Notes under the pieces: model-generated
Seen by the model: the letters and a program-made list of their open reading frames with translations, nothing else
The model's database searches: none
What the model was told of the DNA's origin: nothing
Assembly (NCBI GenBank): GCA_902363375.1
Contig: CABIZX010000003.1
Span: 2,097 to 66,096, forward strand
Direction: 5' to 3'
DNA from: Clostridiaceae bacterium
Lineage (GTDB): Bacteria; Bacillota; Clostridia; Clostridiales; Clostridiaceae
DNA length: 64,000 nucleotides
Part shown: piece after piece, positions 38,235 to 47,664 of the stretch
Layout of the letters: each line of letters starts with the position of its first letter
Position numbering within the stretch: position 1 is the first letter of the stretch
Made by a program: the position numbers and the translations under genes

Positions 38235-39620
38235 TCAATTTAGCTTTGGAACAGTGCTATTTATAGGTCTCAACTTCTTGACATAGAATATGTAAAGAAG
38301 AATTCCATCTACGGACCACTGAATTAAACATATAATCCAAAATATTTTTATAGATGAACCTAATAGGTAAATAAATATAAATACTAGTGGAAGTCTGATA
38401 AACCAAGAAGTTATGAAGGCTATTATGAATGGTGTCTTTGTATCACCATAACCCTTAAATATTCCACCTACAATCATTGATAATCCTATCATTGGCTGCT
38501 CTGCAGCAGCTATCATTAAACAAGATGCTCCAAGAGAAATAACTTCAGTACTATTACTATCTATAAACAATTTAATAAGTTGTACTGGGAATAGTAAGAA
38601 TAGTAATGTAAATACACCCATTACTCCTATACCTAGAATTCCAGCGGTACGACCATACTCCCTAGCTTTTTTATAGTCTCCTTCTCCAACTTTGTTACCT
38701 ACAAGAGTTGTGGCAGCAACGGCAAATCCCCAGCCAGGCATAAAAGATATATTTTCTAAAGTTAGGGTAATTTGATTAGCTGCGAAGGCTATAGTACCAA
38801 GGTGCATAATCATCATGCTTGTAAAAAGTCTAGCTAAACTATAGGCAGCCTCTTGCATTCCAGCTGGTATAGATAGACGTGTAATGTCTTTTATTCTAAC
38901 ACTACTAAATTTCTTTAAATATTTAAACTCAATTTTTACTAGAGATTTTTTATAGGTATATATAGCAGCATAAATAAATCCAGCTATATTTGCTATAGTT
39001 GTAGCTATAGCTGCACCAGCAACCCCAAGCTCTGGAAATCCTAATAAGCCAAATATTAATATTATATCTAATGAAAGATTTACTACAAGCATAACAATAG
39101 AAACTAACATAGGGGTCTTAGTATTTCCGTAGGCTCTATTAACTGAATTTAACATACTAGATAACATATTGAATGGAAGACCAATACATACAATGTTTAT
39201 ATAAACAGTGCCTAGACCTATAATACTTGGCTCAGCACCGGCAAGGACTAATAGCTTTTTACTAAATAAGAATATAAATAAAGTAGTAATTATACTTATT
39301 AACACTCCTAAAGAGAACCCTAAGGTTGCATACTCATTAGCCTTATCTAATTCTTTAGCACCATACCTTCTTGCCACAATAGAGGTAATTCCAACAGATA
39401 AGCTTTGAGCAACTAGAATATTAGTAAATGTGTAGATAACTTCACAAGATATACCAACTGTACTAACTGTAAGATCTCCTCCATATTGACCTATTAACAT
39501 AGTATCGACAGTCCAGATCATAGTGTATAATAACATTTCTATTACCGCTGGTAGTGATAATTTAAGTACATCTTTTACAGTTGATTTATTTAGATAAAGA
39601 TTCTTTTTTAATAGTTCCAT
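38235..39620 (-). CDS. MATE-family efflux transporter
   Basis: 461 residues with about twelve hydrophobic spans in two halves. The start VLKLSLPAVIEMLLYTMIWT and GQYGGDLTVSTVGI are typical of the family, and the second half repeats the pattern (LSIPAGMQEAAYSLARLF). Such proteins export drugs or metabolites with Na+ or H+. The substrate is unknown. The ribosome site is AAAGGAGG. Confidence 0.94.
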   Translation of the reverse strand: MELLKKNLYLNKSTVKDVLKLSLPAVIEMLLYTMIWTVDTMLIGQYGGDLTVSTVGISCEVIYTFTNILVAQSLSVGITSIVARRYGAKELDKANEYATLGFSLGVLISIITTLFIFLFSKKLLVLAGAEPSIIGLGTVYINIVCIGLPFNMLSSMLNSVNRAYGNTKTPMLVSIVMLVVNLSLDIILIFGLLGFPELGVAGAAIATTIANIAGFIYAAIYTYKKSLVKIEFKYLKKFSSVRIKDITRLSIPAGMQEAAYSLARLFTSMMIMHLGTIAFAANQITLTLENISFMPGWGFAVAATTLVGNKVGEGDYKKAREYGRTAGILGIGVMGVFTLLFLLFPVQLIKLFIDSNSTEVISLGASCLMIAAAEQPMIGLSMIVGGIFKGYGDTKTPFIIAFITSWFIRLPLVFIFIYLLGSSIKIFWIICLIQWSVDGILLYIFYVKKLRPINSTVPKLN

Positions 39621-39964
39621 ATTCGATTTACCTCCTTTTAAACTATCTTATATACCATAAAATTCATATGAAAATTATGTCACATATATAATGATAATCT
39701 ATATTGATGAAAAAAAATAGATGTAATGGAAAGAAAAATAACCACGATAAAAATTTATAAATATAAATAATTATATACAAAGTTTAAAATATTTAACTTT
39801 TATACATGGAAAGATTTAAATTGTTAGCATTATATATAGATAAAATTTTTTATATATACTAATTTATAATTCATTAGATTAATCAAATAAACAGTAAAAT
39901 CTTAATATAGGGGAAGATTAAGAATATATTTAATTGTGATTAGGATTAATTATAAATTATAGCG
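39621..39964. other. AT-rich divergent intergenic region
   Basis: It lies between the MATE gene and the metG promoter. I see no ORF, repeat or RNA structure other than generic A/T tracts. It should hold the MATE promoter. Confidence 0.4.
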
Positions 39965-39993
39965 TTGACATAGAATAATTATAGTATTATTAT
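39965..39993 (+). promoter_or_regulatory. Sigma-A promoter of metG
   Basis: TTGACA (39965-39970), a 17-base spacer and TATTAT (39988-39993). It would start the T-box leader near 40000. Confidence 0.8.
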
Positions 39994-40019
39994 ATTAATT
40001 AATATTGATAGTTAATGCA

Positions 40020-40290
40020 AAGAAGAGAAGAGTACTAAATGAAATTTTCTAAAGAGAGCTAGGAAAGGTGAAAGCTAGCGAAAAAGAAATTTAGGAACAT
40101 GGTCTCGGAGCAGATTTTCTGAAGCTTAAAAGCCAAGGAAGATAGGGAAGTCACCCTTATAGGACAAAGTAATAAAAGCTAAGGCTGAGTTACTTATGGA
40201 GGTATCTATCGTGAGGTAGATATAAAGTAGAGTGGTAACACGTATATTACGTCTCTATGTAGAAATATTTCTACATAGAGATTTTTTTAT
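40020..40290 (+). promoter_or_regulatory. T-box riboswitch for methionine
   Basis: The leader has a stem I with a specifier-loop ATG (40099-40101, in ggaacATGgtc). The T-box sequence AGAGTGGTAACACG (40229-40242) diverges from the usual AGGGTGGNACCGCG. A terminator follows (ctctatgtagaa / ttctacatagag with a T-run, ending about 40288). TAGAG and CGTA can instead pair with TACG and CTCTA to form the antiterminator. The TGGT bulge fits a tRNA with discriminator A, as expected for tRNA-Met. It should raise metG when charged tRNA-Met is low. Confidence 0.88.
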
Positions 40291-40431
40291 TATAAAGATA
40301 TAGCTATATTGGTTTTAACTAATAGTTTGACCCCCATATCAGTGGGCATAATGAAAATATACAAAGAAAGTTATCACTTAAGTATTTTTAGAATTATATT
40401 AAAAAATACAAATATTTTAGGAGGAAGAAAG

Positions 40432-42366
40432 ATGACAAAGAAACCATTTTATATCACTACACCTATATACTATCCATCAGCTAATCTTCATATAGGTAAC
40501 ACCTATACAACTGTGGCAGCTGATGCTATAGCAAGATTTAAGAGATTTACAGGTCATGAAGTAATGTTTTTAACAGGAACAGATGAACATGGTCAAAAGC
40601 TACAAAGAATAGCTGAAGAGAAGGGTGTTAAACCAATAGAATACATAGATGGAATAGTAGCTGGAATTAAAGACCTTTGGAAGATGATGGACATAAGCTA
40701 TGATAAGTTTATTAGAACTACTGACGACTATCATAAAAAGTCAGTACAGAAAATATTTAATCAGCTTTATGAGCAAGGAGATATATATAAGGGGTCTTAT
40801 GAAGGATGGTATTGTACACCATGTGAAGCTTTCTGGACAGAAACTCAAGCTGTAGATGGAAAGTGCCCAGATTGCGGTAGACCAGTAGAGAAAGCTAAAG
40901 AAGAAGCTTACTTCTTTAAAATGTCTAAATATGCTGATAGACTTTTAGAATATATAGAATCTCATCCAGATTTTATACAACCAGAATCAAGAAAAAATGA
41001 GATGGTAAATAACTTTTTAAAACCAGGATTACAAGATTTATGCGTATCTAGAACATCTTTTGATTGGGGAATACCAGTTGAGTTTGATAATGGGCATGTA
41101 ATTTATGTATGGATAGATGCTCTTTCAAACTATATAACTGCACTAGGATATAACCAAGAAAATACTGAACTTTACAAGAAGTTCTGGCCAGCAGATGTAC
41201 ACTTAATAGGAAAAGATATATTAAGATTCCATACTATATATTGGCCAATAATGCTTATGGCATTAGGATTAGAATTACCAAAACAAATATTTGGTCATGG
41301 ATGGCTTTTAGTAGATGGCGGTAAGATGTCTAAATCTAAAGGAAATGTAGTAGACCCAGTTATACTTGTAAATCACTTTGGAGTAGATGCTGTGAGATAT
41401 TACCTATTACACGAGATACCTTTTGGATCTGACGGACTTTTCAATAATGAAATATTTATAAAGAAAACAAACTCAGATTTAGCTAACGATCTTGGAAACT
41501 TAGTTTCAAGAACCGTAACAATGGTAGAGAAATACTTTGGAGGAGTAATACCAGCTCCAGAAGTTAAAGATGCCATTGATGAAGAGTTAATTTCACTTGC
41601 ATTAAGTACACCTAAGAAGGTTGAAGAAGAGATTGAACACTTAAGAGTTTCGGATGCTTTAGACCATATATGGACATTAATTAGAAGAACTAATAAGTAT
41701 ATTGATGAGACAACTCCTTGGATATTAGGAAAAGATGAAAGTCTAAAAGGAAGACTTGCTACAGTTCTTTATAATTTATGTGAAAGCTTAAGAATAATAT
41801 CTTCTTTAGTTTCAGCATTTTTACCAACAACAAGTGCTAAAATTAATGAACAATTAAATATTACTAACTCTACATGGGAAAGCTTAAATTCTTTTGATGG
41901 AACAGTTGAAGGAACTAAGGTTAATAAGGGATCTGTAATATTCCCAAGAATAGATGTAGAGGCTAAAATAAAAGAGCTTGAAGAAATTGCTGAAGAAGCT
42001 AAAAAATCAGCACAAAAGAGAGAAATAACTCCAATAAAAGAGGAAATCACTATAGAAGATTTTGAAAAAATAGACCTTAGGGTAGTTAAAGTTTTAGAGT
42101 GTGAGCCAGTGAAGAAAGCTAAGAAACTTCTAAAATTCAAGGTAGATATGGGTGGAGAAATCCGTCAGGTTGTATCAGGTATTGCAATGCACTGCAAACC
42201 AGAAGATTTAATTGGAAAGAATGTAGTTTTAGTTGCTAACCTTAAACCAGTAACTTTAAGAGGAGAACTATCTCAAGGAATGATTCTTTCAGCAGCTACA
42301 GACGATGATTCAAAATTATGTGTAGTAGACCCAGGTGATATTGAATCAGGTTCAATAGTACGTTAA
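40432..42366 (+). CDS. metG: Methionyl-tRNA synthetase
   Basis: 644 residues. The catalytic Rossmann domain has LHIGNTYTT (HIGH-type) and GGKMSKSKGNVVDP (KMSKS). A zinc knuckle is formed by CTPC and CPDC. The C-terminal domain (about 540-644) is an EMAP/Trbp-like tRNA-binding fold with FEKIDLRVVKVLECE and LRGELSQGMIL. It charges tRNA-Met and controls translation initiation. ATG 40432 follows GGAGG. It lies under the T-box described upstream and belongs to the metS-tatD-yabE-rnmV-ksgA order. Confidence 0.98.
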   Translation: MTKKPFYITTPIYYPSANLHIGNTYTTVAADAIARFKRFTGHEVMFLTGTDEHGQKLQRIAEEKGVKPIEYIDGIVAGIKDLWKMMDISYDKFIRTTDDYHKKSVQKIFNQLYEQGDIYKGSYEGWYCTPCEAFWTETQAVDGKCPDCGRPVEKAKEEAYFFKMSKYADRLLEYIESHPDFIQPESRKNEMVNNFLKPGLQDLCVSRTSFDWGIPVEFDNGHVIYVWIDALSNYITALGYNQENTELYKKFWPADVHLIGKDILRFHTIYWPIMLMALGLELPKQIFGHGWLLVDGGKMSKSKGNVVDPVILVNHFGVDAVRYYLLHEIPFGSDGLFNNEIFIKKTNSDLANDLGNLVSRTVTMVEKYFGGVIPAPEVKDAIDEELISLALSTPKKVEEEIEHLRVSDALDHIWTLIRRTNKYIDETTPWILGKDESLKGRLATVLYNLCESLRIISSLVSAFLPTTSAKINEQLNITNSTWESLNSFDGTVEGTKVNKGSVIFPRIDVEAKIKELEEIAEEAKKSAQKREITPIKEEITIEDFEKIDLRVVKVLECEPVKKAKKLLKFKVDMGGEIRQVVSGIAMHCKPEDLIGKNVVLVANLKPVTLRGELSQGMILSAATDDDSKLCVVDPGDIESGSIVR

Positions 42367-42405
42367 TAAAAAAAGAATTACACTAAAATAGAGAATTATT
42401 CTATC

Positions 42406-42443
42406 TTAAAAAAGTTACATCCTTTGGGTGTAACTTTTTTTAT
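42406..42443 (+). terminator. Terminator of metG
   Basis: The stem aaaaaagttacatcc / gggtgtaactttttt has G-U pairs and a final T-run. Confidence 0.88.
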
Positions 42444-42482
42444 TATACAATTAAAGGCAAATATACTATATGGAGGGATTAT

Positions 42483-42728
42483 ATGGGTATGGTAAGAATA
42501 ACAGTTCTAGAGAGCAAATGTAGAGGTGGTTATCATAAAAAAGGAGAAGTTTATGATGTAGAAGATATTTGTCCACCTATTTGTCATGAGTTATGGCAAA
42601 ATATTTACCCAAGTGTATATACTTTACTTAATGGAGGAGATTTAGATTTTGGAAATGAACGTAAAAAGGAGTTTCAGCTTTCATGTCCAGATGGAGGAAG
42701 GGTGAAAGTAAAGGGAGAAGTTATATAA
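42483..42728 (+). CDS. TIGR04076-family small protein
   Basis: 81 residues with the family pattern: RITVLESKCRGGYHKKGEVY, then CPPICHELWQNIYPSVYTLL, and CPDGGRVKVKGE near the end. Four cysteines occur at conserved spacing, suggesting metal or redox function. No function is established for the family. The ribosome site is GGAGGG. Confidence 0.8.
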   Translation: MGMVRITVLESKCRGGYHKKGEVYDVEDICPPICHELWQNIYPSVYTLLNGGDLDFGNERKKEFQLSCPDGGRVKVKGEVI

Positions 42729-42732
42729 TAGA

Positions 42733-43520
<788 letters not shown>

Positions 43521-43835
43521 AATATTACCTCCTTAGTGTTGAAAGATAACTTCTATTAGCATAAATATCTATGTACAATTATAGCATAATATGGTGAATA
43601 AAATCTTAAGGGTATATTTTTGCATAAAATGGATAATATTCTGATATGGTAGTAAAATTTATCCTTAATACATGTGAAATATACATTCTTGTCAGAAGTA
43701 TGGCTATATATATAAATTATTTTAAGATATAATATATATCAAGTTAGAATTAACCTTATAGAATTCTACAGTAGATAAAATAATAAAGTATGAGTGTACT
43801 ATAGATAAGATTAAATTTATGAAAGTAGGGATAAT
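43521..43835. other. AT-rich intergenic region upstream of tatD
   Basis: 315 bases between divergent genes. No ORF, repeat or RNA fold was seen. It should carry the promoters of the PHP-domain gene and of tatD. Confidence 0.4.
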
Positions 43836-44600
43836 ATGATATTTGATTCACATGCTCATTATGATGATGAACAATTTGATAAGGACAGGGAGACTGTTTT
43901 AAAGGAGATTAAAGACAATGGAGTTGTAGGTGTAATAAATTGTGGTTCTAGTTTAAAGGGGCTTGAAATGTCTGTAGAATTAGCTGAGAAGTATGATTTT
44001 ATTCATGCAGCAGCAGGAATTCATCCTGAAAATGCTGATGAATTTACAGATGAAGTAAAAGATAGAATATGTAGCTTAGCTAGAAATAATAAAATAGTAG
44101 CAATAGGAGAAATAGGATTAGATTATTATTGGGATGAGAACCCTACAAGAGATATACAAAAGGCGGTTTTCAGAGAGCAAATGAGCATAGCTAAGGAATT
44201 TGGCTTACCAGTTATAATTCATGATAGAGATGCACACGGAGATACATTAGAAATATTAAAGGAATTTCCAGGAGTAATAGGAGTAGTTCATTGTTTTTCA
44301 GGGAGTGTAGAGTTTTCTAAGGAGTGCTTAAAATTAGGATATTATATAGGGGTTACAGGAGTAGTTACTTTTAAGAATTCTAAGGTTATAAAGGAAGTCG
44401 TAAAGGAATTGCCACTAGACAAATTATTAGTGGAAACTGATTGCCCGTATATGGCACCAACACCTAATAGAGGAAAGAGAAATCAATCAAACTACATAAG
44501 CTTTATTATTGATGAAATAGCTACAATTACAGGTAGAAACAGAAAAGAAATTGAAGAAATTACAATATTTAACACAAAAAGCTTGTTTAATTTAAAATGA
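43836..44600 (+). CDS. tatD: TatD-family metal-dependent DNase
   Basis: A 254-residue TIM barrel. It starts IFDSHAHYDDEQFDKDR with the HxH ligands. GEIGLDYYWDENP, VIIHDRDAHGDTLE, HCFSGSVEF and VETDCPYMAPTPNRGKRN complete the metal site and family signatures. Members are 3'-5' exonucleases acting on DNA. It sits between metG and yabE, as in Bacillus. Confidence 0.96.
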   Translation: MIFDSHAHYDDEQFDKDRETVLKEIKDNGVVGVINCGSSLKGLEMSVELAEKYDFIHAAAGIHPENADEFTDEVKDRICSLARNNKIVAIGEIGLDYYWDENPTRDIQKAVFREQMSIAKEFGLPVIIHDRDAHGDTLEILKEFPGVIGVVHCFSGSVEFSKECLKLGYYIGVTGVVTFKNSKVIKEVVKELPLDKLLVETDCPYMAPTPNRGKRNQSNYISFIIDEIATITGRNRKEIEEITIFNTKSLFNLK

Positions 44601-44918
44601 TGAGTTATAATGTGAGATATAAATTTTCTAATAAAAACTGTATTTATTAAATTAAAAACGTGAAATTTATACATTTTATTTGAGAATAGCTATAAAGAAT
44701 AATTGAACTTGGTTTCGCATATGTATAGTATAAACCTGTACTTATCACCCCGAAAAGACTGAAACTACAAAACATTAAAGCTATTATTTTAATTATTATT
44801 TATTATGCATAATATGCATTAAGTTCAGTCAATTCAATGATTAGAGTGCTAAATTTGACATAACCATGTTATCTAATATATAATAGCAAAGTACTCTTGT
44901 CTGAGGGAGGTAATCTTT
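44601..44918. other. Intergenic region carrying the yabE promoter
   Basis: 318 bases without a gene. Only the consensus promoter at 44855-44884 is recognised. Confidence 0.5.
44855..44884 (+). promoter_or_regulatory. Consensus sigma-A promoter of yabE
   Basis: TTGACA (44855-44860), an 18-base spacer, TATAAT (44879-44884). Both hexamers are perfect, implying strong vegetative transcription. Confidence 0.85.
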
Positions 44919-45944
44919 ATGATAACTAAATTCAAAGATAAATTGAAAAGTAATTTTTCAATTTGGCCAAAGACGGTGTTCGTTGTTGTATTAGTTCTAT
45001 TAAGTGCCACAGCTACTATTTGGGGGTTAAGGAATACCATTGAAGTAGTAGTTGATGGACAGAAAGTAGAAATAACTACACTATCAAAAAATTTAAATAC
45101 TGTATTAGAAAACAACGGCATAACAGTTGCTCAGGAAGATAAAATTTCTGTGGGACTAGACAGCAAAGTTAATGACGGTGACATAGTTTATATTAATAAG
45201 GCGGTAGATGTAGACGTAGTCGTAGATGGGAAAAATTTATCAGTATCATCAGCAGAAAAGACAGTGAAAGATATGTTGGAGGCTGAAAATATTAAAATAA
45301 ATCAAGAGGACAAGGTAACTCCATCTATAGATGAAAATTTACAAGCCGGTATGACTGTTGAAGTTACAAGAGTTAAAAAAGAACTTGTAAATGAAGTTCA
45401 ACCAATAGCTTTTGAAACTGAAACAAGAAACAATTCTGAGCTTAAACAAGGTTCAGAAGAAGTCGTTCAAGCTGGTTCTAACGGCGAGAAGACTATCACA
45501 ACAGAGGTTGTGTACGAAAATGGTAAAGAAGTTAATAGGAAAGTTGTAAAAGAAGTTGTTAGTAAAAATCCTATAAGTAAGATAATTGATATAGGAACCT
45601 TAGCTGTAGTAAGACCATCACGTGGTAGCAATGGTCAAGATTTTGCATATTCAAGTGTAATATCTTGTACGTCAACTGCCTATACTTCCGATAGGGGAGA
45701 TTCAGGTACTATAACAGCAACAGGTACAACTGTTAGACGTAATCCTGATGGATACAGCACGGTAGCTGTAGATCCAAGAGTAATTCCATTAGGAACAAAA
45801 CTTTATATCGAGGGATATGGACTTGCCATTGCAGAGGATACAGGGGGAGCCATAAAAGGTAATAAAGTAGATGTGTATGTTAATAGCTATGATGAAGCTA
45901 TTAACTGGGGAAGAAGACAGGTTAACGTTTATATTTTAAAATAG
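44919..45944 (+). CDS. yabE: YabE-like resuscitation-promoting-type cell wall protein
   Basis: 341 residues. An N-terminal signal anchor (TVFVVVLVLLSATATIWG) is followed by two DUF348 ubiquitin-like repeats (VVVDGQKVEITTLSKNLNTV and VVVDGKNLSVSSAEKTVKDM), then a G5 domain (about 155-230, FETETRNN and GEKTITTEVVYENGKEV). The C-terminal 3D domain has CTSTAYTSD, VAVDPRVIPLGTKLYIEG, DTGGAIKG and DVYV. The 3D domain is a lytic-transglycosylase-like barrel with three Asp. It is probably a secreted muralytic enzyme. It precedes rnmV-ksgA, as in Bacillus. Confidence 0.94.
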   Translation: MITKFKDKLKSNFSIWPKTVFVVVLVLLSATATIWGLRNTIEVVVDGQKVEITTLSKNLNTVLENNGITVAQEDKISVGLDSKVNDGDIVYINKAVDVDVVVDGKNLSVSSAEKTVKDMLEAENIKINQEDKVTPSIDENLQAGMTVEVTRVKKELVNEVQPIAFETETRNNSELKQGSEEVVQAGSNGEKTITTEVVYENGKEVNRKVVKEVVSKNPISKIIDIGTLAVVRPSRGSNGQDFAYSSVISCTSTAYTSDRGDSGTITATGTTVRRNPDGYSTVAVDPRVIPLGTKLYIEGYGLAIAEDTGGAIKGNKVDVYVNSYDEAINWGRRQVNVYILK

Positions 45945-45972
45945 GAGCTTTATGCTCCTATTTTTCTTTTTA
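45941..45972 (+). terminator. Terminator of yabE
   Basis: The stem ataggagc / gctcctat with the loop tttat is followed by tttttctttt. Confidence 0.88.
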
Positions 45973-46109
45973 TATAAGTTTGTATAAAACTAACCAGGCT
46001 ATGATATAATTACATTACATTAAAAAATTTAAAATAAATTTGAGGATATATAAATTTTATATGAAAGTACATAATATTTTATATAGGGTAATGAAGGACG
46101 GAGGATTAT

Positions 46110-46652
46110 ATGATTAAAGAAGTAATAGTGGTAGAGGGACGAGATGATGTTACAGCGGTGAAAAGAGCTGTTGATGCTGAAGTAATATCAGTTAGTGGTT
46201 TCGGTATAAATAGTAAGGTTATCGAGAGAATAAAAGAAGCTAATAAGAGGCAGGGAGTAATAGTATTAACGGATCCTGATTTTGCTGGAGAAAAAATAAG
46301 AAGGATTATAGCTAAAAGAGTCCCTGATATTAAGCATGCATATATAACTCAAAGCGAAGGAAGAAAGGGTGACGATATAGGAGTAGAGAATGCATCACCT
46401 GAAACTATTATAAAAGCACTAAATGGAGCAAAATGTGAAATTAAAGAGTCTAGACAGGAATTCACAATACAAGATATGCACTTCTTTAAATTAACAGCAG
46501 ATAAAGATGCTAAAAAAAGAAGAGATGCCATAGGAAAAGAGTTAGGGATAGGATATAGTAATACAAATCAATTACTAACTAGATTAAACAATTATGGTAT
46601 ATCTAAAGAAGAATTTGTAGAAGCTATGAAGAAGGTAGATGAGGAGATTTAA
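46110..46652 (+). CDS. rnmV: Ribonuclease M5
   Basis: A 180-residue Toprim nuclease that matures 5S r[17 protein letters not shown] gives the catalytic Glu, [14 protein letters not shown] the DxD-type metal site, and [20 protein letters not shown] the family block. The ribosome site is GGAGG. The stop overlaps the region just before the ksgA ATG, so the two are co-translated. The 5S gene it would process lies 44 kb upstream in this window. Confidence 0.96.
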   Translation: MIKEVIVVEGRDDVTAVKRAVDAEVISVSGFGINSKVIERIKEANKRQGVIVLTDPDFAGEKIRRIIAKRVPDIKHAYITQSEGRKGDDIGVENASPETIIKALNGAKCEIKESRQEFTIQDMHFFKLTADKDAKKRRDAIGKELGIGYSNTNQLLTRLNNYGISKEEFVEAMKKVDEEI

Positions 46653-46653
46653 T

Positions 46654-47496
46654 ATGGATAAATTAAATACAAAAGAATTAGTTGAAAAGTATAATTTTAG
46701 GTTTACTAAGAGTTTAGGACAAAACTTTTTAACTGATGATACAGTACTTGATGATATTGTAGAAGGTGCAAATATAACTAAGGAGGACTATGTTATAGAA
46801 ATAGGCCCTGGAGTTGGAACTTTAACTAAAGAGCTACTTAACAGAGCTAAAAAGGTTACTAGTATAGAACTAGACTCCAAATTAATACCTATTTTAGAAG
46901 AAGAACTATCTAGTTATGAAAATTTTAATTTAATAAATAAGGATGCTTTAAAAGTGAATTATAAAGAGCTTATAGGAGATGAAAAAAGTGTAAAGGTAGT
47001 AGCTAACCTACCATATTATGTAACTACTCCTATAATAGCTAATCTTTTAAATGATAAATTGAATATAAAATCTATAACAATTATGATTCAAAAGGAAGTT
47101 GCAGAAAGAATAAATGGAGAGCCAGGAACTAAAGAATATGGAGCATTTACATTACTTGCACAGTATTATTGTGATACCAAAATTATAAGGAATGTACCTC
47201 CTAGTTGTTTTATACCTGCTCCGAAGGTTGATTCTATAGTAATTAGACTTGATAAATTAGAGAAACCTAGAGTTGAAGTAAAGGATGAAAAACTTTTCTT
47301 TAATATAATAAGACAATCCTTTAATATGAGAAGAAAAACCTTATGGAATAGCATGAAGTCCTTAGGGCTATCTAAGGAATTACAAGAAAAAGCTTTTGAT
47401 GAAGCTGGCATTAATCCAACTAGAAGAGGGGAAACTTTAACTATAGAGGAATTTGCTACTTTATCTAATAAAGTACAAGAGATTCGTTGTAAATAG
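46654..47496 (+). CDS. rsmA: 16S rRNA dimethyladenosine transferase
   Basis: 280 residues (RsmA/KsgA). It methylates A1518 and A1519 in 16S r[20 protein letters not shown] motif [11 protein letters not shown], and [11 protein letters not shown] (motif IV) are intact. ATG 46654 was chosen because GAGGAG lies 7 bases ahead. The in-frame ATG at 46639 overlaps that site. It starts 1 base after the rnmV stop codon. Confidence 0.97.
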   Translation: MDKLNTKELVEKYNFRFTKSLGQNFLTDDTVLDDIVEGANITKEDYVIEIGPGVGTLTKELLNRAKKVTSIELDSKLIPILEEELSSYENFNLINKDALKVNYKELIGDEKSVKVVANLPYYVTTPIIANLLNDKLNIKSITIMIQKEVAERINGEPGTKEYGAFTLLAQYYCDTKIIRNVPPSCFIPAPKVDSIVIRLDKLEKPRVEVKDEKLFFNIIRQSFNMRRKTLWNSMKSLGLSKELQEKAFDEAGINPTRRGETLTIEEFATLSNKVQEIRCK

Positions 47497-47512
47497 ACGA
47501 ATCTTTTTTTAT
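47479..47512 (+). terminator. Terminator of rnmV-ksgA
   Basis: The stem agattcgt / acgaatct overlaps the ksgA end, followed by ttttttta. Confidence 0.88.
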
Positions 47513-47664
47513 ATATAAATTTATTTAATCTATATTGTAATAAAAATTTAGGTAGTTTAAATCAAAGATTAGTTGCTTAATAAAAATAAATACAGAATAT
47601 CCTTCATTTTTTATGCATAATAGTCATATATTATAATGTATAAATAAAAGTGGAGGTAAAGAGT

